NCBI GenBank assembly: GCA_002496395.1
Contig: DAJQ01000028.1
Span: forward strand, 44,528-74,563
Reading direction: 5' to 3'
Length of the DNA: 30,036 bases
Source: Methanocorpusculaceae archaeon UBA456
GTDB taxonomy: Archaea > Halobacteriota > Methanomicrobia > Methanomicrobiales > Methanocorpusculaceae
The position numbers and the translations under genes were made by a program. The notes below the pieces were generated by a model. It was not told the DNA's origin. It worked only from the letters and a program-made list of their open reading frames with translations, and ran no database searches. Of the stretch, positions 1 to 7,126 are shown one piece after another; positions within the stretch are counted from its first letter, which is position 1, and the number at the start of each line of letters is the position of its first letter.

Positions 1-93
1 GCAGTTCCACATCCGGAACGGATGATTGCTGATCGGATTCTGGAAGAGCTGATGGATCAGGATGTCAAATATCATCTCTTCACATCACGATGA
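1..93 (+). CDS. C-terminal end of a DUF655-like archaeal protein (5' end outside window)
   Basis: The frame is open from base 1 and stops with TGA at 91-93, giving the last 30 residues of a protein ending in HPERMIADRILEELMDQDVK followed by YHLFTSR. The 'rIi-EEL---KYhLF' ending is what I recall for the archaeal DUF655 nucleotide-binding protein, which commonly sits directly upstream of ksgA with RNA polymerase subunit RpoF and ribosomal protein L21e further upstream. The stop overlaps the ksgA start as ATGA (90-93), so the two are probably translationally coupled. The identity rests on a short tail plus gene context, so it is moderate only. Confidence 0.6.
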   Translation, partial: AVPHPERMIADRILEELMDQDVKYHLFTSR

Positions 94-863
94 GGGCACG
101 GCACGATCAACATTTTTTGAGTGACAGTTCTGCCATTGTGCGAATAGCAGATGCAGTTCCCATTGCAGGAAGGCGTGTTCTTGAGATTGGCCCTGGAAAG
201 GGGGTGCTCACAGAAGCACTCCTTGACCGTGGTGCAACGGTTCTTGCAGTGGAGATCGATTCTACACTCGTTGATCATCTCAGGGATCGTTTCTCAGCTG
301 AGATCGAACGGGGAGATCTGATTCTCATCCATGGGGATGCCACCCGGTGTACTCTGCCCGCATTTGACATTGTTATCTCCAATCTTCCCTACTCTGCATC
401 ATCCCCGATCACATTCCGGCTGCTTGAGATCGGTTTTGAGGTGGCAGTACTTATGTACCAGTGGGAGTTTGCACGCAAGATGATGACTCCGGCAGGAAAT
501 CCTGATACAAGCCGTTTATCGGTGATGGTGCAGACCTATGCGAAGGTCAAACCTCTCCTGGAACTTCCTCCTGAAGCATTCTCGCCCCCACCTGAGGTCT
601 GGTCGATGGTGGTGAAGATCATACCGGTTGACCCGGTAGTTGAAATTTCTGACCGGAAGGTGTATGCTGATCTCGTCCGCGCTCTCTTCTCCCAGAGGAG
701 AAAGAAGATCAGGAACTGCTTAAAGAGTGCTGCTGGTGTCTTTGGGAGAGAGCGGATAGATTCTCTGATCGCATCCCTTGATGAAGAGACACTCTCCCGG
801 AGGCCCGAGAACCTCCCTCTTGAGCGGTTTGCAGAGCTTGCCAATGCCCTCTCTGTTGAGTAA
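90..863 (+). CDS. ksgA: 16S rRNA dimethyladenosine transferase (KsgA/Dim1 family)
   Basis: This SAM-dependent methyltransferase dimethylates two adjacent adenosines in the 3' hairpin of 16S rRNA during small-subunit maturation. The 257-residue protein has the family's start motif QHFL (7-10), the SAM-binding LEIGPGKG (31-38), the acidic VEID (54-57) and the catalytic NLPY (98-101). The C-terminal helical domain with FSQRRKKIRNCLK is also typical. The length is close to archaeal KsgA. The ATG overlaps the upstream stop (ATGA), and a HemK2-type methyltransferase follows after a short gap; ksgA-hemK2 is a common archaeal arrangement. Nothing looks truncated. Confidence 0.95.
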   Translation: MRARHDQHFLSDSSAIVRIADAVPIAGRRVLEIGPGKGVLTEALLDRGATVLAVEIDSTLVDHLRDRFSAEIERGDLILIHGDATRCTLPAFDIVISNLPYSASSPITFRLLEIGFEVAVLMYQWEFARKMMTPAGNPDTSRLSVMVQTYAKVKPLLELPPEAFSPPPEVWSMVVKIIPVDPVVEISDRKVYADLVRALFSQRRKKIRNCLKSAAGVFGRERIDSLIASLDEETLSRRPENLPLERFAELANALSVE

Positions 864-875
864 TCAGGAGGAGTG

Positions 876-1442
876 ATGTCTCTTCCACCTCCCGAAGTCT
901 ACTCCCCTGCCGAAGATACGTTTCTCCTCCTGAATGCAGGCCTCAGGATCATATCTCCGGGAGATCGGGTGCTTGAGATTGGAACCGGGAGCGGTGAGAT
1001 CGCATCTGCACTTATGAATGCCGGGGCACGGGTTACTGCAACTGATATGAATCCCATTGCTGCCTCATATGCCCATAGCCGTGGAGTGCCGGTGATCCGG
1101 TGTGATCTCTTCGCGGGCATTCGCGGGACCTTTGATCTGATCCTCTTCAATCCCCCGTACCTGCCGACAGCACCTGAAGATCGGATCGATGACTGGTTTG
1201 AACTGGCACTTGATGGCGGAGCGGATGGCAGGGAGACGATACAGCGGTTTCTTGCGGATGCTCCTGCATTTCTCTCAAAAAATGGCAGACTCCTCCTCCT
1301 GATCTCTTCTCTCACCGGGATCTCCGAGGTCTCGAAACTCTTTGCTGATGTCGGGATGATCACGTTTGTTATCTCGGAAGAGTCTCATGAAGGAGAGAAG
1401 CTTATTGTCCTCCTCGGGATGAAGGATCTCTGCCGGGTTTAG
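876..1442 (+). CDS. HemK2/MTQ2-type methyltransferase (probable release-factor glutamine N5-methyltransferase)
   Basis: This is a 188-residue class I methyltransferase with SAM motif LEIGTGSG (33-40), acidic loop TDMNP (56-60) and the NPPY tetrad at 92-95 that marks glutamine/asparagine/adenine N-methyltransferases. The short, single-domain form without the HemK N-terminal helical domain matches the archaeal and eukaryotic HemK2/Mtq2 group, whose known eukaryotic target is the GGQ glutamine of eRF1; aRF1 is the inferred target here. I chose ATG 876 rather than GTG 873 because the Shine-Dalgarno AGGAGG (866-871) is 4 nt from the ATG but only 1 nt from the GTG. The gene is co-directional with ksgA and its TAG stop overlaps the convergent gene's stop. 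Confidence 0.85.
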   Translation: MSLPPPEVYSPAEDTFLLLNAGLRIISPGDRVLEIGTGSGEIASALMNAGARVTATDMNPIAASYAHSRGVPVIRCDLFAGIRGTFDLILFNPPYLPTAPEDRIDDWFELALDGGADGRETIQRFLADAPAFLSKNGRLLLLISSLTGISEVSKLFADVGMITFVISEESHEGEKLIVLLGMKDLCRV

Positions 1443-2032
1443 GATTGTTCTGCCGGGCAGAACCGGCAGAGGGCATAGGGTACATCATCCTCCTTCTCTC
1501 TCACCGGGCAGCAGATGACGCCACCTTTTTGCTCCACTCGCATCCCACCCGGAAACGGGGTGCCGATTGGATGAGCGGATTCCCCCATGACAAAGATGAG
1601 GAAACAGGAGAGGAGATAGTAGAGGAGCCTTCCCATCGGGGTCATATGGGCCTCGCCGGATCGGTCCGGTGAGAGGCATGCCTCCTCCATCATCCGGCAG
1701 AAGGTTGCGAAGAGGGCAGGATCAGGGATCTCTCCGGGAAGCGTATCGATTCTCCCCTCCCGTTCCATCAGGAGGATCCGGTGGTGTGTTCCAAATACCT
1801 GTTCATGAGCAGATGCTGCATATGCCTCCCGGTAGGGCGGGGGCAGTCTCTCGATCTCGTGCCTGAGTGCGCCTGCAATCTTCATCAGGTCATAGGGGGT
1901 GTAGCGGTGGATTTCGTATGCAATCTGGCGGGCAAGGCGTGATCTCGTTCCAGACGTCCGGAGTGCAGAGGCGACCCTCCTGATCTCCTCTTCTGCCTCA
2001 TCCGGGCCCATTTCCAGCCGTGATCGTGTCAT
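1439..2032 (-). CDS. DUF2115 (UPF0305) family protein, methanogen-specific, function unknown
   Basis: The 197-residue soluble protein has an alpha-helical N-terminal region and a C-terminal block with HPIGTPFPGG (154-163), CCPVREKE (174-181) and YALCRFCPAEQ (186-196). I recall that block as the signature of DUF2115/UPF0305, found mainly in methanogens. Cysteines 174, 175, 189 and 192 could form a zinc or Fe-S site; that is inference. The family has no established function. A GGAGGA Shine-Dalgarno lies about 10 nt before the ATG. The gene converges on the HemK2 gene with a 4-bp overlap (1439-1442) in which the TAA and TAG stops share bases on opposite strands. Confidence 0.75.
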   Translation of the reverse strand: MTRSRLEMGPDEAEEEIRRVASALRTSGTRSRLARQIAYEIHRYTPYDLMKIAGALRHEIERLPPPYREAYAASAHEQVFGTHHRILLMEREGRIDTLPGEIPDPALFATFCRMMEEACLSPDRSGEAHMTPMGRLLYYLLSCFLIFVMGESAHPIGTPFPGGMRVEQKGGVICCPVREKEDDVPYALCRFCPAEQS

Positions 2033-2133
2033 ATCGCTCTTTTCCTCCGATTACATTTGGATTACAACAACTGTTGCATGCCGTCATTATTCAATTGTAG
2101 TGATGAGGTATGGTATCTATGATCCGTAGAAGA

Positions 2134-2140
2134 GTATATA
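2134..2140 (+). promoter_or_regulatory. TATA-like box for the AAA/DUF4143 gene
   Basis: GTATATA lies 28 bp before the ATG at 2169. By normal archaeal spacing the transcript would start around 2160-2165, inside the inverted repeat at 2142-2174, giving a nearly leaderless mRNA. This is inferred from sequence only. Confidence 0.5.
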
Positions 2141-2141
2141 T

Positions 2142-2174
2142 GGACAAATTGTAAATGTCATTTACAATATGTCC
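2142..2174. repeat. 33-bp near-perfect inverted repeat over the start of the DUF4143 gene (candidate operator)
   Basis: The left arm GGACAAATTGTAAATG (2142-2157) and the right arm CATTTACAATATGTCC (2159-2174) are reverse complements at 15 of 16 positions around a single central T (2158). The only mismatch is the A/T choice in GGACA[A/T]ATTG. The element begins 1 bp after a TATA-like box, spans the predicted transcription start and contains the ATG (2169-2171). That placement suits a repressor site, possibly autoregulatory; an RNA hairpin sequestering the start is the alternative. Confidence 0.75.
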
Positions 2175-3377
2175 ACACCTATTGGATTCATCAACCCCAT
2201 GATCAGGCGGGATGCAGAAGAGAAGGTCCGTGAACTTGCCCGTGGGTTTCCAGCCGTATCGGTGATCGGTCCGCGCCATTCTGGTAAGACGACCCTCGTA
2301 CGGACGGTATTTCCAGATTTACCTTATGTATTACTGGAAGATCCCGATACCCGTTCATTTGCAGAGGAGGATCCACGAGGCTTTCTCTCACACTATGAAG
2401 AATCCGGAGCAATTCTCGATGAGGTCCAGCGGGTACCAGAGCTCTTCTCCTATCTTCAGGGCGTCCTTGACAGGAATGCAGGACCGGGCCAGTTCATCCT
2501 GAGTGGCTCCCAGAACTTCCTTATGATGGAAAAGATATCGCAGTCCCTTGCAGGGAGGGTTGGGATCATCAAACTGCTCCCGCTCTCGATGCGGGAGCTT
2601 GCCAAAGCCGGCATTGTACCGGATCGCTATGAGAATCTCCTCTTTGACGGATTATTTCCACGCCCCTACAGCAGCAACATTCATCCGGGAGACTTCTATT
2701 CGTCATATATCCAGACGTACATCGAACGTGATCTCCGTCTCCTGAAGCAGGTGCAGAACCTCTCGACATTCCAGACATTTATGAAGATGTGTGCGTATCG
2801 GTCAGGGCAGGTGATCAACTACTCTTCACTCGCAGATGACTGTGGTATCACACATAACACGGCAAAAGAATGGCTCTCCCTTCTTGAGACATCGCTCCTC
2901 ATCATCCTGGTACGACCTCACCATAAGAACTTCAATAAACGGCTTGTAAAGATGCCAAAACTCTATTTCACTGATCCGGGACTTGCAGCCCATCTGGCAG
3001 GGATACAATCTGCGGATGATATCATGTACCATCCGCTGAAAGGCGGTCTCTTTGAGACGTTGATCATTACGGAATTATTAAAATTCAGGCTGAATCGGGG
3101 CAGGGAATCCAGTCTCTACTATTGGCGGGATAAGCTTGGGCATGAGATTGACTGTATCATCGAATATGCAGGGCAGACTCCAATCCCGGTTGAGATCAAA
3201 TCTGGGAGAACAGCAAGCGCCGATTATTTCAAGGAGATTACCTACTGGAATTCTCTCTCTGGTAATACGCCGGAACAATCATTTGTGGTCTATGGGGGGG
3301 ATCAAACCCAGCAACGATCAAAAGGACAGCTGATCAGCTATTCTGATCTGCATCCTCTCTTCAGGTTCCTTGAGTAG
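2169..3377 (+). CDS. AAA_14/DUF4143 ATPase with PD-(D/E)XK-like C-terminal domain
   Basis: The 402-residue protein belongs to the large prokaryotic family of AAA ATPases fused to DUF4143. Visible motifs are Walker A GPRHSGKT (34-41), Walker B AILDEVQ (81-87) and a sensor-1-like SGSQN (112-116). A central winged-helix-like segment (about 200-250) precedes the C-terminal DUF4143 domain, which has E296, D328 in HEIDCI and VEIKSG with E342 and K344; that D...ExK pattern fits a restriction-endonuclease-like fold. The family's role is not established, although its members are patchily distributed and often solitary. Here it stands alone between convergent and leu operons, with its own TATA box and a large palindrome at the start, so expression is probably tightly controlled. 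There is no toxin or nuclease partner next to it. Confidence 0.88.
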   Translation: MSTPIGFINPMIRRDAEEKVRELARGFPAVSVIGPRHSGKTTLVRTVFPDLPYVLLEDPDTRSFAEEDPRGFLSHYEESGAILDEVQRVPELFSYLQGVLDRNAGPGQFILSGSQNFLMMEKISQSLAGRVGIIKLLPLSMRELAKAGIVPDRYENLLFDGLFPRPYSSNIHPGDFYSSYIQTYIERDLRLLKQVQNLSTFQTFMKMCAYRSGQVINYSSLADDCGITHNTAKEWLSLLETSLLIILVRPHHKNFNKRLVKMPKLYFTDPGLAAHLAGIQSADDIMYHPLKGGLFETLIITELLKFRLNRGRESSLYYWRDKLGHEIDCIIEYAGQTPIPVEIKSGRTASADYFKEITYWNSLSGNTPEQSFVVYGGDQTQQRSKGQLISYSDLHPLFRFLE

Positions 3378-3583
3378 ATGCGATAATGAGAAGGATATTT
3401 TGATGTCCGCGCATCGCCTCCGGCAGTTGATCGTATCCATTCGAATGTACCTTTACAAAATGCTCCTAACGAAGATTCACCTCTTCTCAGTCCTTCAGAT
3501 ACATCTCTCTTTTCCAGGGAAAAACCGCAATCTCACCCGGTCATACAAACTATCCTATATTAAAAAGATCCATATGTATAGCT
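3378..3583 (+). promoter_or_regulatory. Intergenic region with probable leaderless leu promoter (TATA-like box at 3555-3562)
   Basis: This 206-bp gap has no convincing gene. Near its end CTATATTA (3555-3562) lies 22 bp before the leuC ATG at 3584, which is close to archaeal TATA-to-start spacing and implies a leaderless transcript. There is no Shine-Dalgarno ahead of that ATG, which agrees. No T-box-like, tandem-repeat or strong hairpin signal was seen in the rest. Confidence 0.5.
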
Positions 3584-4840
3584 ATGGCCAACGGAATGAC
3601 TGTTGCTGAGAAGATATTCTCATCGAAGTGCGGCAGGACGATTAGAGCGGGTGACGTGGTCATGGCAGGCATTGACGCTGCGATGATCCATGATATCACC
3701 GGCCCTCTTGCCATCACCCAGTTCTGGGAGATGGGGGGGGAGCGTGTCTTCGATCCAGAGAAGATTATTCTTCTCTTTGATCACCAGATTCCTGCCGACT
3801 CCATTCCGGCGGCAAAGAACCACGTAATGATGCGTGCGTTTGCTGAAGAGCAGGGGATCAAAAACTATGATCTCCGTGAGGGTGTCTGCCACCAGGTTGC
3901 TCTGGAGAAGGGACGTGTCGCCCCTGGCGACATCGTTGTCGGCAGTGATTCGCATACCTGTATGTATGGGGCGGTCGGGGCATTTGCCACCGGAATCGGC
4001 TCAACCGATATGGGTTTTGCCCTGAAGTATGGAGCCCTCTACTTCCGGGTGCCGGAGACGATCCGGGTGGATGCTTTCGGAACATTCGGCAAACGGGTCG
4101 GCCCAAAGGATCTGATCCTCAGAATGGCCGGTGATATAGGTGCGGATGGCGCCACCTACCGGGCACTTGAGTTTGGGGGATCGGCATTCACCTCCATGAA
4201 TATGGCAGGAAGGATGACCTGCGCCAACATGGCGATCGAGATGGGCGGAAAAGCCGGGATTGTTCCGCCTGATGCGGTCACGATGGAATATCTCAAGGAT
4301 CGGGGCTCATTTGATCCCATTGATATCGCTCCTGATTCCGATGCCACCTATCTTGAAAAACGGGGATATGATGTCTCTGATCTCTCCCCGCAGGTGGCAA
4401 TCCCCCATAATGTCGATAATGTCGCACCTGTTGAGGAGGTTGCCGGGCGGAAAGTAGATCAGGTCTTCATCGGCTCCTGCACAAACGGGCGGTTTGAGGA
4501 TATGCAGGAGGCAGCAGAAGTTCTGGGGAACGAGAGCTTCTCTGAGAAGCTCAGGGTGATCATCATCCCGGCATCCCGTGACGAGTACCTCAAGACCCTC
4601 AGGGCCGGCTTAATCGAGCGGTTTGTTGAGGCCGGAGCACTTGTTGAAGCACCCTGTTGCGGACCGTGTATGGGCGGGGCATTCGGGCTCCTTGCTCCGG
4701 GCGAAGTCTCGCTCTCCACCTCAAACCGGAACTTCCGTGGGAGGCAGGGGAGTGCCGAGGCAGAGGTATACCTCTGTTCACCGGCAACTGCTGCTGCAAG
4801 TGCATTGTACGGCGAGATCACCGATCCGAGGGAGGTGTAG
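3584..4840 (+). CDS. leuC: 3-isopropylmalate dehydratase large subunit (LeuC/HacA family)
   Basis: This aconitase-family large subunit pairs with the following LeuD to isomerise 2-isopropylmalate to 3-isopropylmalate in leucine synthesis. Signature segments are GSDSHTCMYGAVGAFATGIG (120-139), FIGSCTNGRFEDM (295-307) and APCCGPCMGG (356-365). The [4Fe-4S] ligands should be C299, C359 and C362. The 418-residue length is the compact archaeal form. ATG 3584 is leaderless by TATA spacing; ATG 3596 (MTVAEKIF) is an equally plausible start. Methanogens often hold a second paralogous pair acting on homoaconitate-type substrates in coenzyme B synthesis, so the substrate is not certain from sequence. 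The adjacent leuD and leuB favour leucine synthesis. Confidence 0.88.
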   Translation: MANGMTVAEKIFSSKCGRTIRAGDVVMAGIDAAMIHDITGPLAITQFWEMGGERVFDPEKIILLFDHQIPADSIPAAKNHVMMRAFAEEQGIKNYDLREGVCHQVALEKGRVAPGDIVVGSDSHTCMYGAVGAFATGIGSTDMGFALKYGALYFRVPETIRVDAFGTFGKRVGPKDLILRMAGDIGADGATYRALEFGGSAFTSMNMAGRMTCANMAIEMGGKAGIVPPDAVTMEYLKDRGSFDPIDIAPDSDATYLEKRGYDVSDLSPQVAIPHNVDNVAPVEEVAGRKVDQVFIGSCTNGRFEDMQEAAEVLGNESFSEKLRVIIIPASRDEYLKTLRAGLIERFVEAGALVEAPCCGPCMGGAFGLLAPGEVSLSTSNRNFRGRQGSAEAEVYLCSPATAAASALYGEITDPREV

Positions 4841-4843
4841 TCG

Positions 4844-5332
4844 ATGCGTGTCTGGAAGTTTGGAAATGATATTGATACCGATGCGATCATACCGGGTCGG
4901 TTTTTAACGATCTATGATGAGAAAGAGCTTGCAACCCATGCATTTGAGGGAACCCGCGATGAATTCTCAAAGATGGCAAAAGAAGGCGATATCATCGTTG
5001 CAGGCAGGAACTTTGGCTGCGGTTCATCACGCGAACATGCCCCGCTTGCAATCCGCGGTGCCGGGGTTCGGGTGATCATTGCAGAATCGTTTGCCAGAAT
5101 TTTTTACAGAAATGCGATCAACACCGGCCTTCTGCCGGTAACGTCGTCAGCAGCAAAAGAGATTCAGGACGGAGCAGTCATCTCTGTCGATACTGCGGAA
5201 GGCTACATAGAATCAGATGGGAAGCGGTATCCGATCGATCCGGTTCCCGCTTTCCTCCTTGAGATCATCAGGGCAGGCGGACTTGTAGAATATGCACGGG
5301 CACACCCGGAGGTAAAGACATGCACAGAATAG
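4844..5332 (+). CDS. leuD: 3-isopropylmalate dehydratase small subunit (LeuD/HacB family)
   Basis: The 162-residue swivel-domain subunit contains the DTDAIIPGRF start (11-20) and NFGCGSSREHAP (56-67), the small-subunit signatures. The substrate-specificity loop reads GRFLTIYDE (18-26). Characterised methanogen homoaconitases are reported to carry an Arg-containing YLRT motif at this site; here it is FLTI, with no Arg in the four-residue segment, which favours isopropylmalate but does not prove it. GAGGTG overlapping the leuC stop is the ribosome binding site, 3 nt separate the genes, and leuB overlaps the 3' end by 13 bp, so this is a tightly coupled operon. Confidence 0.88.
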   Translation: MRVWKFGNDIDTDAIIPGRFLTIYDEKELATHAFEGTRDEFSKMAKEGDIIVAGRNFGCGSSREHAPLAIRGAGVRVIIAESFARIFYRNAINTGLLPVTSSAAKEIQDGAVISVDTAEGYIESDGKRYPIDPVPAFLLEIIRAGGLVEYARAHPEVKTCTE

Positions 5333-6438
5333 CGGCAATCGGAGGAGATGGGATTGGTCCTGAGATCATTGATGCAGGCAGGGCCGTCCTTGATGCAGCG
5401 GGCGAGAAATACAACTTTGATATCGAATGGGTTGATTTTGATATCGGGTCAGAGCGTTACCTCAGAACCGGCGAACTCCTCACCGAAGAGGATATTGCAG
5501 GGCTTGAAGCCTGTGACTCGATCTACTTCGGTGCAATCGGCGACGACCGCGTGAAGCCTGGGATCATCGAGAAAGGCATCCTCCTTGCACTCCGGTTCCA
5601 TTTCGATCAGTTTATCAACCTCCGCCCGATCCAGCTCCTGCACGGTGTCCAGACACCGCTTGCAAACAAGACGCCTGATGATATCAACTTCCTTGTGGTC
5701 CGCGAGAATACCGAGGACTTCTATGTCGGGATCGGATCCCGGTTCAAGGGTTCAGAGAAGACGAGCCTTGAAGTGATCAGAAACCTATATTCCATCAAAT
5801 TCGGGATCGATGTCGAGAGCGATGCCGAGGAGATTGCCTACCAGATCGGCTTAATCAGCCGTGAAGGTGCAGAGCGGGTGATCCGATATGCATTTGAGCG
5901 GGCAGCGGACCGGGGGAAGAAGTGCTCGTCAGTTGATAAGGCAAATGTCCTCTCGGATATCTACGGGCTCTGGCGTGAGGTCTATACCGACGTCTCAAAG
6001 GGATATCCGGATGTTGAGACCGAGTTCACTTTTGTTGATGCGGTGACGATGTGGTTTGTCAAGAATCCCGAATGGTTTGACGTGGTTGTCACCCCGAATA
6101 TGTTTGGGGATATCATCACCGATCTCGGCGCAATGATCCAGGGTGGTCTTGGGCTTGCACCCGGTGGAAACATCAACCCTGATGGGATCTCGATGTTTGA
6201 GCCGATCCACGGTTCTGCACCCAAATACAAGGGCATGAATATTGCAAACCCCCTTGCGACCATCTGGGCGGGTTCTCTTCTCCTGGATTCGCTTGGCGAG
6301 AGAGAGGCGGCCAATGCTGTCTTAAAAGGGATCGAGTCCTCTATTGTGGCAGGGCATGTCACAAAAGATATGGGTGGTTCCCAGTCGACGAGCAGTGTCG
6401 GCGACTGGATAGCTGGCAAAATCAGGTCCGGCGAGTAA
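5320..6438 (+). CDS. leuB: 3-isopropylmalate dehydrogenase (isocitrate/isopropylmalate dehydrogenase family)
   Basis: This is an NAD(P)-dependent beta-decarboxylating dehydrogenase of 372 residues. It has the GGDGIGPEI start (8-16), substrate-binding arginines R92, R102 and R128, catalytic K207 (VDKANVL) and Mg-binding D264/D268 (NMFGDIITDLG). The cofactor loop is EPIHGSAPKYKGMNIANP (294-311). Following leuC and leuD it most likely oxidises 3-isopropylmalate; the homoisocitrate-type dehydrogenase of coenzyme B synthesis is the alternative paralogue. GGAGGT lies just before the ATG inside leuD. The 3' end overlaps the convergent PEGA gene by 17 bp, so both C-termini are encoded on opposite strands of the same DNA. 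Confidence 0.88.
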   Translation: MHRIAAIGGDGIGPEIIDAGRAVLDAAGEKYNFDIEWVDFDIGSERYLRTGELLTEEDIAGLEACDSIYFGAIGDDRVKPGIIEKGILLALRFHFDQFINLRPIQLLHGVQTPLANKTPDDINFLVVRENTEDFYVGIGSRFKGSEKTSLEVIRNLYSIKFGIDVESDAEEIAYQIGLISREGAERVIRYAFERAADRGKKCSSVDKANVLSDIYGLWREVYTDVSKGYPDVETEFTFVDAVTMWFVKNPEWFDVVVTPNMFGDIITDLGAMIQGGLGLAPGGNINPDGISMFEPIHGSAPKYKGMNIANPLATIWAGSLLLDSLGEREAANAVLKGIESSIVAGHVTKDMGGSQSTSSVGDWIAGKIRSGE

Positions 6439-7102
6439 GCAGAACGAAGGCGAGTCCGAGCAGGATGCCGGAGATCACAATGAATGGTGATCCGGCACTC
6501 TGCTCCGGTGCTGTCGGGAGTGGTGCGGCCGGAACCTGTGTTGGCTGGGCAGGCACCGGATCAGGTGCGGTTCCATCCGGGACAAGGGTGGCTGAAACGC
6601 TGCTTGTCTTTCCTGAATCAACTGCAACGAGCTCGGAATATGACTGGTAACCCTCTTTTTGAAGATTGATCAGGTGAAGACCAAGATCTGCCCGTGAGAT
6701 GATGTAGGACCCCGCGTCATCTGTTGTGCCGACGAAGTTCTGGTTCTGGAAAACACTGGTGCCTGGATCTGAGGTGATGACAATACTACCATAGTCCCGG
6801 AACTGTGTTCCTGTGCGTGCCAGCACAGCATTTAGTCTGATTGTTTCATCCGGCAGGATATACGCAACCCCGTTATATGTCTGGAAATTTGTTTTCTTCA
6901 GCTGGAATCTCGTCATGCCTGCACGAAGGTCGGTGACGGTGAGTGGGGTATAGCCGCGAAAGACATTGGTGATATAGACCTCGGCACCATCAGGCTCTGA
7001 GGTGATCTGTAGGGTTCCGGTCAGCTCTGCTGTGGCAGGCGAAATACAGAGGGCAAGGCAGACAAGCCCTCCAAGAATCAGGATAGAAGTCCGGATCTGC
7101 AT
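6422..7102 (-). CDS. Secreted, membrane-anchored protein with two PEGA domains
   Basis: The 226-residue protein starts with a signal peptide (about 1-25, ending ATA-EL). Two PEGA repeats follow: 29-95 (GTLQITSEPDGAEVYITN..., with RGYTPLTV) and about 105-172 (GSIVITSDPGTSVFQNQ..., with GYQSY). A Pro/Ala/Gln-rich linker (175-203) leads to a C-terminal hydrophobic helix (about 204-222) ending in RRT. That tripartite end resembles an archaeal surface anchor or sorting tail. PEGA domains are extracytoplasmic beta-rich modules often found in surface proteins; no enzyme motif is present. It lies 24 bp downstream of the MBL-fusion gene on the same strand and may be the last gene of that operon. No strong Shine-Dalgarno is seen, and the ATG sits in a 14-bp palindrome. 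Confidence 0.8.
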   Translation of the reverse strand: MQIRTSILILGGLVCLALCISPATAELTGTLQITSEPDGAEVYITNVFRGYTPLTVTDLRAGMTRFQLKKTNFQTYNGVAYILPDETIRLNAVLARTGTQFRDYGSIVITSDPGTSVFQNQNFVGTTDDAGSYIISRADLGLHLINLQKEGYQSYSELVAVDSGKTSSVSATLVPDGTAPDPVPAQPTQVPAAPLPTAPEQSAGSPFIVISGILLGLAFVLLTRRT

Positions 7103-7113
7103 AGCATGCTATG
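7100..7113. repeat. 14-bp perfect palindrome at the PEGA gene start
   Basis: CATAGCATGCTATG is its own reverse complement, and its first three bases are the complement of the PEGA start codon. It lies in the 24-bp gap after the MBL-fusion stop. It could be an operator or a hairpin at the translation start; a chance palindrome is also possible at this length. Confidence 0.4.
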
Positions 7114-7126
7114 ATCGTCCTGTGAT

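Noticed and set aside
899..1363. 154-codon minus-strand open frame within the HemK2 gene
   Set aside because: Ser/Arg/Pro-rich shadow of a gene with clear methyltransferase motifs.
3290..3300. Run of seven G in the DUF4143 gene (a similar G run is at about 3731-3738 in leuC) as possible frameshift or phase-variation site
   Set aside because: Both reading frames continue with conserved motifs on either side, so there is no sign of a frameshift; phase variation cannot be judged from one sequence.
5982..6419. 145-codon minus-strand open frame in leuB
   Set aside because: Antisense shadow; leuB has all catalytic residues across this stretch.
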